Below are positions 25,665 to 34,337 of a DNA stretch of 64,000 nucleotides, piece by piece (position 1 is the first letter of the stretch; each line of letters begins with the position of its first letter). The translations under genes were made by a program, and so were the position numbers. Below the pieces are notes generated by a model. It saw only the letters and a program-made list of their open reading frames with translations. It was not told the origin of the DNA and made no database searches. Source of the stretch: an uncultured Ralstonia sp. (GTDB lineage Bacteria; Pseudomonadota; Gammaproteobacteria; Burkholderiales; Burkholderiaceae); assembly GCA_913056305.1 (NCBI GenBank), contig CAJXMR010000003.1, positions 1 through 64,000 on the forward strand, read 5' to 3'.

Positions 25665-26324
25665 ATGGCAGCACGTGGCCCCCGCGCCCTTTCTTCCACC
25701 GCCGAGCAGGTCACCCAACGCGCCACCCCGCGCCGCATCAGCGGCGAGGATGCGCATGCCAGCCTGCTGGAGGCGGCCCGCCAGCTGTTCTACTACGAAG
25801 GTGTGCGCGCCGTCGGCGTGGAGGCGGTGGTCGAGCGCGCCGGCGTCAACAAGATGAGCCTGTACCGCCAGTTCAAGTCGAAGGACGACCTCGTCCTCGC
25901 CTACCTGGAGCGCAGCGACGAGAGCTTCTGGGGCTACTTCAACGCCAGCATGGACAAGCACCCGGACGACGCGCGCGCACAGCTGCTGCAGTTTTTCATC
26001 GACGTGTCCGAACGCGCCTCGCGCCCGGGCTACCGGGGCTGCCCGTTCGTGAACGTGGCGGCGGAGTTTCCGGACGCATCGCACGCAGCACGGCAGTTCG
26101 TCCAGCGCAACAAGGCGCGCTTGCTCGAACGCCTGCATGAGCGCGCCGAGGCCGCTGGCGCCACCGGCCCCGCCGCGCTGGCCGACGACCTGGCCTTCCT
26201 GATCGAAGGCGCCTATACCGCCAGCCAGACCTTCGGCACCGACGCCCCGCGCCTGATCAAGAGCCTGCCGCGCACCGCGCGCGTGCTGATCGAGGCGGGC
26301 ATTCCCGCATCCAAGGCGCGCTGA
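25665..26324 (+). CDS. TetR family transcriptional regulator
   Basis: A 219-residue regulator. The start ATG 25665 has CAGGAG upstream; longer frames into the operator region are rejected. The N-terminal 25 residues are basic and probably disordered; the helix-turn-helix is in LLEAARQLFYYEGVRAVGVEAVVERAGVNKMSLYRQFKSKDDLV (about residues 35-80, given here in one run only as landmarks LFYYEGVRAVG and AGVNKMSLYRQF). The C-terminal domain binds an unknown ligand. It probably represses itself and the divergent MFS transporter through the paired palindromes at 25546-25595. Confidence 0.9.
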   Translation: MAARGPRALSSTAEQVTQRATPRRISGEDAHASLLEAARQLFYYEGVRAVGVEAVVERAGVNKMSLYRQFKSKDDLVLAYLERSDESFWGYFNASMDKHPDDARAQLLQFFIDVSERASRPGYRGCPFVNVAAEFPDASHAARQFVQRNKARLLERLHERAEAAGATGPAALADDLAFLIEGAYTASQTFGTDAPRLIKSLPRTARVLIEAGIPASKAR

Positions 26325-26405
26325 TGTTGTAGCCGCGTCACGGGTGATCCGGCCGCGCACGATGCCGCTACACTCGCTGGCATTGCTGCCTCGGCTCGCG
26401 CCTCG

Positions 26406-27377
26406 ATGACGCCCTCCCAACCCTCGCTGTCTCCCATTCGCCCCACGCCGGCCGCCCCGGTGCAGCCGCTGTTGCTGCCGGCTGCGCTGTCGCAGGCGCA
26501 GCGCGCGCTCGACCGCATCGTGCTCGGCAAGCCGCTGCAGATCCGCCTGGCGCTGGCCTGCCTGCTCGCGCGCGGGCATTTGCTGCTTGAGGATCTGCCG
26601 GGCGTCGGCAAGACCACGCTGGCACACGCGCTGGCCCGCACGCTCGGGCTGCAGTACCAGCGCGTGCAGTTCACCAGCGACTTGCTGCCGGCCGACCTGA
26701 TCGGCGTGTCGATCTACCTGAAAGAGAAGGGCGCGTTCGAGTTCCACCCGGGCCCGCTGTTCGCCCAGGTGGTGCTGGCCGACGAGATCAACCGCGCCAC
26801 GCCCAAGGCGCAGAGCGCGTTGCTCGAAGCGATGGCCGAAGGGCAAGTCACGCACGATGGCGCGACCTATCCGCTGCCCGAGCCGTTCTTCGTCATCGCC
26901 ACGCAGAACCCGCTCAACCAGATCGGCACGCACCCGCTGCCGGAATCGCAGCTCGACCGCTTCACCATGCGGCTCTCACTCGGCTATCCGGACCAGAGCT
27001 CCGAGCGCGCGCTATACCTGGGCGGCGGCGCACCGCAAGACGCCGCGCCGGTGTTGGCCGCCGCGCAGGTGGTGGCGCTGCAAACGGCAGCCGATGCCGT
27101 GCACGTCGCGCCCGCGCTGGTCGACTACGTGCTCGCGCTGGTGAACGCCACGCGCACCGACCGGCAGGTGCAGATGGGCCTGTCGCCGCGAGCCGGGCTG
27201 GCGCTGCTGGCCGCCGCGCGTGCCTGGGCCCTGATCGACGGCCGCGACGCCGTGCTGCCCGAAGACGTGCAGGCGGTGTTCAACGCCGTGGCCGCGCACC
27301 GGCTGCTGCCGACGGGTGGCTCGCTGTCGGCCACTGTGCTGGCGCAGCGGCTGTTGGACACCGTCGCGATTCCCTGA
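26406..27377 (+). CDS. MoxR-family AAA+ ATPase
   Basis: A 323-residue cytoplasmic ATPase. Walker A is LPGVGKTT (about 64-71), Walker B VVLADEIN (122-129), sensor 1 lies in FFVIATQNP, and the C-terminal lid follows at about 240-320. MoxR proteins usually act as chaperones that activate a partner with a von Willebrand or DUF58 domain. The next gene encodes a DUF58 protein 7 bases downstream, and a transglutaminase-like membrane protein overlaps that one, giving the widespread MoxR-DUF58-TgpA arrangement. In a few bacteria this set affects envelope integrity; its biochemical role is not settled. Confidence 0.92.
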   Translation: MTPSQPSLSPIRPTPAAPVQPLLLPAALSQAQRALDRIVLGKPLQIRLALACLLARGHLLLEDLPGVGKTTLAHALARTLGLQYQRVQFTSDLLPADLIGVSIYLKEKGAFEFHPGPLFAQVVLADEINRATPKAQSALLEAMAEGQVTHDGATYPLPEPFFVIATQNPLNQIGTHPLPESQLDRFTMRLSLGYPDQSSERALYLGGGAPQDAAPVLAAAQVVALQTAADAVHVAPALVDYVLALVNATRTDRQVQMGLSPRAGLALLAAARAWALIDGRDAVLPEDVQAVFNAVAAHRLLPTGGSLSATVLAQRLLDTVAIP

Positions 27378-27384
27378 TCGCGCC

Positions 27385-28461
27385 ATGGCGCGCTTCACGT
27401 CATTGCTGACGCTGCCGTTCCGCGCATTGGGCGCGGTGCTGGCGGCGCTGCCCGGCGTCCGCTTCGCACGCGCCCGCGTGCAGCGCTTCCTGTCGCGCCC
27501 GCGCACGCCGCGCGACGGCAAGATCCGGATCGACCGCAACCACGTCTACATCCTCCCCACCGCCACCGGCTTCGGCTTTGCGCTGCTGCTGATGGTGATG
27601 CTGGTGACCTCGCTCAACTACAACGTCAGCCTCGGCTTTCTGCTGACTTTTGTGCTGGCCGGCGTGGGCGCGTCCGCCATGTGGCAGACCCATCGCAACC
27701 TGGTCGACCTGGAGGTGCGTGGCGCGACGGGCGAGGCGGTGTTTGCCGGCCACGCCGTCAACGTGAACGTGGCGCTGGGCAACGCCACCGCCTGGGCCCG
27801 CGTGGGTGTGGAGACCACCGCGCGTGAGGCCGCACCCACCGAGTCTTCGCTCGACGCGCAGGACGGCACGGTGGCGGCGCTGTCGTTCGGCGCGCAGCCG
27901 CGCGGCTGGTTCCGGCTGCCGCGCCTGACGGTGTCGACGCGCTTTCCGCTTGGCCTGTTTCGCGCATGGAGCTATGCCGATGCGCCACTCACGCTGCTGG
28001 TCTATCCCGCGCCCGAAGCCACCGCGCCGCCGCTGCCCGCTGCCTTCGCGCCCGACCCCGGCGAGGAAGACGCCCAGCGCGCCGCCCGCACCCATGTCGA
28101 AGAAGCCGCCGACCAACTGCGCCCCTACCGCCCCGGCGACCCGCTGCGCAGCATCGCCTGGAAGCACAGCGCGCGGCTCGACACGTGGATGAGCCGCAGC
28201 GGCCAGCAGGTCCACTATGCACAGTGCGTGCTGGCGTGGGACGCGATGCCGCCATCGCTGGACCCCGAGGCACGCCTGTCGCGCCTGTGCGCCTGGGTGC
28301 TGGCCGCCGAGCACACCAGCCCCGCTGGCGACGAACTCGAATACACGCTGACGCTGCCCGGCCTCTCCATCGGCCCCGCACGCGGCCCGGCGCACCGCGA
28401 TGCCTGCCTGCAGGCGCTGGCGCTGTGGGGCAGGGCGCCCATGCCGGAGAACGAGGTATGA
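27385..28461 (+). CDS. DUF58 domain membrane protein
   Basis: A 358-residue protein. The start ATG 27385 follows the MoxR stop by 7 bases; the earlier in-frame codon at 27316 lies inside moxR. Two hydrophobic segments near residues 55-95 form a hairpin in the inner membrane (GFGFALLLMVMLVTSLNY and LGFLLTFVLAGVGASAMW). The C-terminal cytoplasmic half has the DUF58 hallmark RPYRPGDPLRSIAWKHSAR with a tryptophan-lysine pair. It is a likely client of the adjacent MoxR ATPase. Its stop overlaps the next start by 4 bases. Confidence 0.9.
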   Translation: MARFTSLLTLPFRALGAVLAALPGVRFARARVQRFLSRPRTPRDGKIRIDRNHVYILPTATGFGFALLLMVMLVTSLNYNVSLGFLLTFVLAGVGASAMWQTHRNLVDLEVRGATGEAVFAGHAVNVNVALGNATAWARVGVETTAREAAPTESSLDAQDGTVAALSFGAQPRGWFRLPRLTVSTRFPLGLFRAWSYADAPLTLLVYPAPEATAPPLPAAFAPDPGEEDAQRAARTHVEEAADQLRPYRPGDPLRSIAWKHSARLDTWMSRSGQQVHYAQCVLAWDAMPPSLDPEARLSRLCAWVLAAEHTSPAGDELEYTLTLPGLSIGPARGPAHRDACLQALALWGRAPMPENEV

Positions 28462-30470
28462 GTGCGGCCTTCGGTTCCACCCGCGCGCTCACCCACCGCG
28501 AGCACGGCTGGCTGATCGCCCAGCTCGCGCTGGTGCTGGCACCGCTGCTGCGCAGCCTGCCGCTGGTGACGTGCGGCGTGTTCGGCGTGCTGCTGCTGTG
28601 GCGCCTGCTGCTGTGGGTGCGGCGCGCGCCGCTGCCGGGCAAGTGGCTGCTGGGCGCCGTGGGCATCGCCGTGCTGGCCGCGACGGTGGCGTTGGCGTTG
28701 CGCACCGGCGGCAATCTCGGCCGCGACCTGTCGGTGGCGCTGCTGGGCGCGTTTCTCGTGCTCAAGCTGATGGAATCGCACACGGTGCGCAACGGTGTGC
28801 TGGTGACGCAGCTGTGCTGCTTCCTGCTGCTGTCGCAGACGCTGTTCGACCAGCCGCCGTGGCTGGCGGCGACGCTGCTGGCCTCCCTCGCGCTGCTGCT
28901 TTACAACTGGATGCTGCTGCTGCACCCGCAGGCGCGCACGCGGCTCTCGCCCGCGCGGATGCTGGCGCGGCTGGCGACGATGGGCCTGCCGTTTGCGGCC
29001 GTGCTGTTCCTGCTGTTTCCTCGCCTGGACCATCCGCTGTGGCGCTTGCCGCAAAGCGCCGACACGGCCACCAGCGGCCTGTCCGACACCATGGCGCCGG
29101 GCTCGATCGGCCAGTTGATCCTGTCGGACGATCTCGCCTTCCGCGCCGACTTCGCCGGCCCCACGCCGCCGCTCGGCCAACTGTACTGGCGCGGCATCGT
29201 GCTGGGCCGCTTCGATGGGAAGACCTGGTCACCGTGGTCGACGCGGCAACGCCCCGCGCCGGGGGGCGTACCCGATTCTGCGAGCGCGGCCGGCGGCGCA
29301 GCGGGCATGGTCGACTACCACGTCACGCTCGAGGCGACGCACCAGCGCTGGCTGTTCGCGCTCGATCGCGGCGTGTCGATTGATGCGCACGACGGCATCG
29401 GGCGCAGTGTCGACGCGGAGTTCCTGGGTGCGCAGCCGGTCGAGCAGCGCATCCGCTATCACGCGCGTTCACGCCTGCCGAACAGGGCGGCGACCGACGA
29501 TGCGCAAGCGCTCGACCCCCAGACGCAGCAGACCGCGCTGGTGCTGCCGCCGGGCAACCCGCAGACGCGCGCGCTGGCGGCCAAGTGGGCGGACCTGCCG
29601 CCCGTGGATCGTGTAACCGCGGCCCTCAAGCTGTTCGGCAGCGCGCCCTTTGCCTACACGCTCGAACCCGAGCCGCTGCAGGGCGCGCAGATCGACGATT
29701 TCCTGTTCCGCACGCATCGCGGCTTTTGCGAGCACTACGCGGGCAGCTTCGTTTTCCTGATGCGCGCCGCAGGCGTGCCGGCGCGCGTGGTGGTCGGCTA
29801 TCAGGGCGGCGAGGTCAATGCCGTGAGCGGCGATGTGATCGTGCGCCAGTCCGACGCGCACGCCTGGGCCGAGGTCTGGCTGCAGGGGCGCGGCTGGGTG
29901 CGCGTGGACCCGACCGCCGCCGTCGCGCCGCAGCGCGTCGAACGCGGCCTGGCGGCCGCCGTGCCCGCCAGCGAATTCCACTCGCGCCGCGTGGAGGAGC
30001 CCACCTGGCTGCGCAGTGTGCGCTGGGGGCTCGATGGCCTGATCAGCGGCTGGAACCGCTGGGTGCTCGGCTATGACCGCAACCGCCAGGCTGAACTGTT
30101 CGCCTGGCTGGGGCTGGATGCCGCTGACCCACGCGCGGTGTTGTGGGCCGTGTCGGGCCTGTTCCTGCTGGCCGCGCTGCCGCTGCTGTGGCAGCAGCGG
30201 CCGGCCAAGCCGGACCCGGTGCAGGCGCAATGGCAGCGCGTATGCGACCGGCTGGCGCGGCACGGTTGTGCGCGCGGCGCAGCGGAAGGGCCGGTGGCCT
30301 ATGCCGAGCGCGCGGCCGCGCAGTTTCCGCAGGCGGCCGAGGCCTTGCGCCGCGTGGCCGCCGGCTATGTCGCGCTGCGCTACGGGCGCGACGACGGTGA
30401 TGCGGTCGCACGTGCGCAGCGGTTTGTGCAGTGGCGGGCGGAGGTGGCCGCTCTGCGTGTGGGGCGTTGA
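28458..30470 (+). CDS. TgpA-like transglutaminase-family membrane protein (DUF3488 / transglut_core / DUF4129)
   Basis: A 670-residue inner-membrane protein; start ATG 28458 overlaps the DUF58 stop. Five to six helices occupy about residues 20-190, followed by a periplasmic transglutaminase-like domain with HRGFCEHYAGSFVFL (Cys424), DAHAWAEVW (His468) and GWVRVDPT (Asp484), so the Cys-His-Asp triad is complete. A last membrane helix is near residue 560-580, and a C-terminal DUF4129-like cytoplasmic tail follows. TgpA of Pseudomonas aeruginosa, of the same architecture, is essential; the substrate of this group is unknown. A hairpin (30511-30533) follows the gene, but with no T-run. Confidence 0.9.
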   Translation: MSAAFGSTRALTHREHGWLIAQLALVLAPLLRSLPLVTCGVFGVLLLWRLLLWVRRAPLPGKWLLGAVGIAVLAATVALALRTGGNLGRDLSVALLGAFLVLKLMESHTVRNGVLVTQLCCFLLLSQTLFDQPPWLAATLLASLALLLYNWMLLLHPQARTRLSPARMLARLATMGLPFAAVLFLLFPRLDHPLWRLPQSADTATSGLSDTMAPGSIGQLILSDDLAFRADFAGPTPPLGQLYWRGIVLGRFDGKTWSPWSTRQRPAPGGVPDSASAAGGAAGMVDYHVTLEATHQRWLFALDRGVSIDAHDGIGRSVDAEFLGAQPVEQRIRYHARSRLPNRAATDDAQALDPQTQQTALVLPPGNPQTRALAAKWADLPPVDRVTAALKLFGSAPFAYTLEPEPLQGAQIDDFLFRTHRGFCEHYAGSFVFLMRAAGVPARVVVGYQGGEVNAVSGDVIVRQSDAHAWAEVWLQGRGWVRVDPTAAVAPQRVERGLAAAVPASEFHSRRVEEPTWLRSVRWGLDGLISGWNRWVLGYDRNRQAELFAWLGLDAADPRAVLWAVSGLFLLAALPLLWQQRPAKPDPVQAQWQRVCDRLARHGCARGAAEGPVAYAERAAAQFPQAAEALRRVAAGYVALRYGRDDGDAVARAQRFVQWRAEVAALRVGR

Positions 30471-30646
30471 GCGTACGGTTTATCGCGTGCGTCTGTACCG
30501 TTAGCTCGACGGGTGCCGAGGATTGATCGGCATCCGCCAAGTTGGTTTTCAACGCTTCTGACCGAAGTGTTTGTGTAAAACAACCCTCTGTTGTGATCGG
30601 TCGATATCACCAATTTTTACGTTAAGATGCCTGCACATTCAGGGAA

Positions 30647-30697
30647 ATGAAAGAAAGCATCGGCCCAGCCTCGGCGGGCTGGTCCGTCTCACAATGA
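30647..30697 (+). CDS. Possible 16-residue leader peptide overlapping the next start
   Basis: ATG 30647 opens 16 codons (MKESIGPASAGWSVSQ) ending at TGA 30695-30697, which overlaps the ATG of the following gene at 30694 as ATGA. AGGG lies only 2 bases before the start, closer than usual. It matters because the main gene itself has no Shine-Dalgarno sequence, so translation might be coupled to this leader. Chance is a serious alternative. Confidence 0.25.
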   Translation: MKESIGPASAGWSVSQ

Positions 30698-31422
30698 ACC
30701 ATGCGCCCAGGTTGGCCCAGCCAAAGCCAGAGCCGAAGGCTCAACGCAAGAGCCATTCCTCGCTCTCCATTTTGGCCCAATCATTATTGGCTGCCATTTT
30801 GATCGTTGGCGGCGTCGGTGGCGCAGCATCGATTTATTCCGGCGGTGGCTTATTGGGTATCCACGCCTCCGGCGATCATCTGAGCAATGCCCAGCAGCAA
30901 GCGCGCGCAGCGAGTTTTGCCACGCTTGGCACGGTCGATTTGGCCGTTGTTCCACTATCCGACGAGCCCAAGGCTGTCGAGTCGATGGCATTGCCTCCTG
31001 CGGCACAGGTGGCCCTGCAAGCCGACCTCAACGCAAGTGCCAATGCCAACGCCGCTTCGGCCCAGGCCGCTCCAGTCCAAGCGCAGGCTGCCCCGCGTCC
31101 GGTGCAGCAGCCTGTGCCGGACGCGCTGCCGGCGCATCCGTCTTCGCGGCGGCTTGCATGGGTGACATTGTGGGATACCGATGCCGAAGACGGCGACGTC
31201 GTCCGCATCGACAGCCAAGGCTATTCCCGTACCGTGGTGCTCAAGAAGCAGCCCATGACCTTTGCAATTCCGGTGCCTGCCGACGGGCATGTCCGCATTA
31301 CCGGTGTGCGCGACGGCGAGGGCGGTGGCGTGACGGTAGGGCTGGCCTCGGGCGCGACTCAGGCGATTCTGCCGATCATGAGTGTCGGCCAGGTGCTTAG
31401 CCTCAACGTCAGGGTGAACTGA
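30694..31422 (+). CDS. Unrecognised single-pass membrane protein, first gene of the AAA+ operon
   Basis: A 242-residue protein I cannot assign to a family. Residues 1-24 are basic and Pro/Lys/Gln-rich, 25-48 form one membrane helix, about 100-148 are an Ala/Gln/Pro-rich linker, and 152-242 form a compact beta-rich domain (RLAWVTLWDTDAEDGDVVRI, then PMTFAIPVPADGHVRITGV). The predicted topology puts the beta domain in the periplasm. Its stop overlaps the start of the AAA+ ATPase gene (TGATG), so the products probably act together. No ribosome site is seen at its own start; see the leader peptide entry. Confidence 0.8.
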   Translation: MNHAPRLAQPKPEPKAQRKSHSSLSILAQSLLAAILIVGGVGGAASIYSGGGLLGIHASGDHLSNAQQQARAASFATLGTVDLAVVPLSDEPKAVESMALPPAAQVALQADLNASANANAASAQAAPVQAQAAPRPVQQPVPDALPAHPSSRRLAWVTLWDTDAEDGDVVRIDSQGYSRTVVLKKQPMTFAIPVPADGHVRITGVRDGEGGGVTVGLASGATQAILPIMSVGQVLSLNVRVN

Positions 31423-32681
31423 TGCGCTGGCTGGTTGCAACGGCCTCTCGCTTGATGCCGGTAACATTTCTTGTGGTCGCCATCGTTGCGGTGGCCCAGT
31501 TCTGGTCACAGCATGGCCCGTCGGGCAGCGCGCTTGGACGCTCGCTGCATGAGTTGGGCGATTTCCTAGGGGCCCACGCGTGGTGGATTGCAGGAGGCGC
31601 GGCGTGCTTCTGGTTCCTGACCCTGGCGGGCCTCTTTCACGAACGACAGCGCAATCAACAGACCGATACGGGCAGAGGGGGCTTTTTCATGGATATTCTC
31701 GATCGCCTGACCAACCGACAGGCGCTGGAAGACAAGCTGGCCCAGGAGCCGGAAGCGGTCTTCATCGATGCGGAGGAGTTGGCCCGCGCGCTCAAGGGCA
31801 AGGTCGTGGGCCAGGACGCGGTGTGCGATGACATGGCTGCGCAGATCCGGCGGCGGCTCGCGCTCAAGCTGCGTGGCAAGCCGGTGGGCGTGTTCCTGCT
31901 GGCGGGCCCGCCCGGCACCGGCAAGACATACCTGGCGAAGTGCCTGGCCGCCGAGCTGCAGCGCAAGCTGCTGCATTTCGACATGACACAGTTCGCCAGC
32001 GGCAGCCACGGCGCGACACAGCTGTTCGGCTCGTCCAAGGGCTATGTTGGTTCGGACACCTATGGCAAGTTGACCGGCGCACTGCGCGACACGCCAGACG
32101 CCGTGGTGTTGCTTGATGAAATCGAGAAGGCCCACCCGGAAGTCCACAAGAATTTCCTGACCGCGTGGAACGACGGTTTCATTACCGAGGCCTCCGATGG
32201 CCAGCAGGTGTCCACCACTGGCGCAATCTTTGTCCTGACCACCAACGCGGCCACGGACGTGTTGCAAGGGCTGAGCCAGTCGCTGGCCAACCAGCCGGAC
32301 GAATTGCGCCGTGCCTCCAGCCTTGCGTTGCGCGAGGCCGGGTTTGCACCGGAAGTGCTCAACCGCATCGACCGCATCTTTGTCTTCAAGCCGCTGTCGG
32401 GGCTGGACATCGCACGGGTGACCGCGCTGGAGATCGAAGCCATGATCCGTGGATACGGGCTGGAGATCTCGCAGAACGGCATTGACCCGGAGATCCTGCT
32501 CGACATCATGCGTCGGCAGAAGCGCCTCGGAACCGGCAGCTCGTCGCGCGATCTGGTGCGCGCCGTTGAGGAGGGCATCGCCGATACCCTGATCGACGCC
32601 AAGCAGCAAGGGCACAACCGGGTGATGCTGATGATGCACGATGGAGTCGTCGTCGCGAAGCCGTTGCGGTCTGCCGCATGA
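31422..32681 (+). CDS. Membrane-anchored ClpA/ClpB D2-like AAA+ ATPase
   Basis: A 419-residue protein with two N-terminal membrane helices (about 8-27 and 51-72) and a cytoplasmic AAA+ module. Walker A is GPPGTGKT (162-169), the pore loop GYVG (207-210), Walker B VVLLDEIEK (228-236), sensor 1 Asn275 in TTNAA, the arginine finger in LNRIDRI (Arg315), and Arg376 is a likely sensor 2. These match the second ring of ClpA/ClpB, but the first ring, the Clp N-domain and a visible IGL/IGF ClpP-docking tripeptide are missing. It probably remodels or extracts proteins at the membrane without ClpP. Both neighbours overlap it by 1 and 4 bases. Annotation tools may call it ClpA; that would be misleading. 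Confidence 0.85.
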   Translation: MRWLVATASRLMPVTFLVVAIVAVAQFWSQHGPSGSALGRSLHELGDFLGAHAWWIAGGAACFWFLTLAGLFHERQRNQQTDTGRGGFFMDILDRLTNRQALEDKLAQEPEAVFIDAEELARALKGKVVGQDAVCDDMAAQIRRRLALKLRGKPVGVFLLAGPPGTGKTYLAKCLAAELQRKLLHFDMTQFASGSHGATQLFGSSKGYVGSDTYGKLTGALRDTPDAVVLLDEIEKAHPEVHKNFLTAWNDGFITEASDGQQVSTTGAIFVLTTNAATDVLQGLSQSLANQPDELRRASSLALREAGFAPEVLNRIDRIFVFKPLSGLDIARVTALEIEAMIRGYGLEISQNGIDPEILLDIMRRQKRLGTGSSSRDLVRAVEEGIADTLIDAKQQGHNRVMLMMHDGVVVAKPLRSAA

Positions 32682-34303
32682 TGCAAAGCGTTCAGCCGCC
32701 GGGGGCTTTTCGCACGCTGTGGGCACGGGCCGGGCTTTGGCGATTCTGCCTGCTGTCGGCATTGCTGCTGACGTTGCTTTCCGGACTTTTCCTGGCGCAG
32801 CGCAAGGAAGATGCGCCGAGTGTCGGCCAGCTTCCATCGCAGGCGGCAACGTATGTGCCGCAATCAACATCAACGATGGCGACCGCCAATGTGGCGCCGC
32901 TGCCGGCTGCGGCTGCGGTACAGCAGCCGGCTGGCGGCCCCACTGTCGCGCGGCAACGCGTGCCGGCTCAAGCTGTGGCCACTGTTGCGCCACCCCTCAC
33001 GCAAAAGGCGGCTAGGTTGGCTGACCCGGCGCCCCGCAACGCCGATATCTCGCTGGCCAATGCGGGTGGTGCGAATGCTGCCGGGAATGGCACCGGCATC
33101 GACAATGCCCTGCTCGGTCGGACCTACAGCGGTTCGGTAGTCGTGAATGGATACAAATTGCCGCTGCCTGCGGGCAACTGGGCCATGCTGTCGAATACCA
33201 GCATCACCATCCCGACCGCGACCGGTATGGCCTATTTCTTTGGTCGTGTCGAGCACAAGCACCTGACCGGAGCGATCCGGGTGACCGCCCTGCGTAGCAA
33301 GGCCAATCCCGGTGCAGGATTTCCCGAGCTCAAGCGCTGCAAAGTGGGCGAGCCGAACAATAGCTACACGTATGTCGAGGCGATTGTCCCGCAGGACCAT
33401 GAGGCCTGTTGGTTTGTCTTCAACTACTACACGCCGCCCTGGCAGCAGTGGGCGGATCGCGGCATCCAGATGAATGTGATCGACCGCGCTGCCGCGGGTG
33501 ACATGGCCGCCAAGGGGGTCTCATATCCGCAGGATCTGGTGGGCGTTCAGTTTGGCCGGGCTGAAAAGTGGGGGTTTCTTGAGGTGTCCTATCTGTTCAG
33601 TCCGGAAGCCGAGGGCATTGCCACGGGTACGGCAGTGTCGTTCCGAGATTCGGATTGGCACAGCTCGAACGTCAAGCGCTTCCCGGAGAAGGCGGCCTAC
33701 ATTGAAAAGCTGCGGAATTGGGGTGAGGTGTATTGGCCGCTGATCAAGACCGCGTTTGCGGACACCGCTCCGGCTTCTGACGCCGGTATTGCCCGGGTTC
33801 CGCCGGCGGGCGCTAGCCAGTCGCCGGGCGCGACACCAGCGCCCGTGACAATGCCAGCGCCAGCGCCGGTCTACGCCGGTGGCAGCGTGTCTGCTTTGGA
33901 TATCCATATGGGCGACAGCGTTAACACCGTCAAGTCTGTCCTGAAAACCGGCGTCGATCCGATGCCGGTGTCGCGCCCGTCGACCTTGCCTGCAAACGTG
34001 CCCGACATGAACGCCGGCAAGACCTCGCTGCACCTGGTGGACAAAGGCATCTGGGTATTCTTCGATCAGAACGGCCGGGTGTATACCGTGCGCGTTGATG
34101 CGCCCTATGCTGGCGAGATCAAGGGCATCCGCGTTGGTGACGACGCGGGCACGCTGCGTGCCCGTCTGGGTGAGCCGTTGCCCAGCATGGGCCCGGTCGC
34201 ACCCCCCGGTTTCCAGTCCCATCGCTACGTGCTCGATGAAACCAGGTATGTGCGGTTTGACGTACTAGGCGCTCGCATCCGCACCATCTTCATCATGGGC
34301 TGA
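32678..34303 (+). CDS. Unrecognised membrane-anchored periplasmic protein, third gene of the AAA+ operon
   Basis: A 541-residue protein of no family I recognise. The start ATG 32678 overlaps the ATPase stop (ATGA). One membrane helix at about 22-41 is followed by an Ala/Pro/Gln/Thr-rich linker to about 130. A first domain at about 145-345 is rich in beta strands and aromatic residues (YSGSVVVNGYKLPLPAGNW, TATGMAYFFGRVEHKHL, CWFVFNYYTPPW). A second Pro-rich linker (365-395) leads to a C-terminal domain at 395-541 with LDIHMGDSVNTVKSVL and IKGIRVGDDAGTLRARLGEP, a repeated GD..xxVk pattern reminiscent of small periplasmic lipoprotein folds. Probably all beyond residue 41 is periplasmic. Confidence 0.8.
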   Translation: MMQSVQPPGAFRTLWARAGLWRFCLLSALLLTLLSGLFLAQRKEDAPSVGQLPSQAATYVPQSTSTMATANVAPLPAAAAVQQPAGGPTVARQRVPAQAVATVAPPLTQKAARLADPAPRNADISLANAGGANAAGNGTGIDNALLGRTYSGSVVVNGYKLPLPAGNWAMLSNTSITIPTATGMAYFFGRVEHKHLTGAIRVTALRSKANPGAGFPELKRCKVGEPNNSYTYVEAIVPQDHEACWFVFNYYTPPWQQWADRGIQMNVIDRAAAGDMAAKGVSYPQDLVGVQFGRAEKWGFLEVSYLFSPEAEGIATGTAVSFRDSDWHSSNVKRFPEKAAYIEKLRNWGEVYWPLIKTAFADTAPASDAGIARVPPAGASQSPGATPAPVTMPAPAPVYAGGSVSALDIHMGDSVNTVKSVLKTGVDPMPVSRPSTLPANVPDMNAGKTSLHLVDKGIWVFFDQNGRVYTVRVDAPYAGEIKGIRVGDDAGTLRARLGEPLPSMGPVAPPGFQSHRYVLDETRYVRFDVLGARIRTIFIMG

Positions 34304-34337
34304 TCATCCAATGCATCCGCTGCCAAGCCGATAGACC

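Noticed and set aside
27966..28457. N-terminal extension of the transglutaminase-like protein
   Set aside because: It overlaps the DUF58 gene in another frame and is Arg/Ala-rich nonsense; ATG 28458 has the typical overlap and membrane start.
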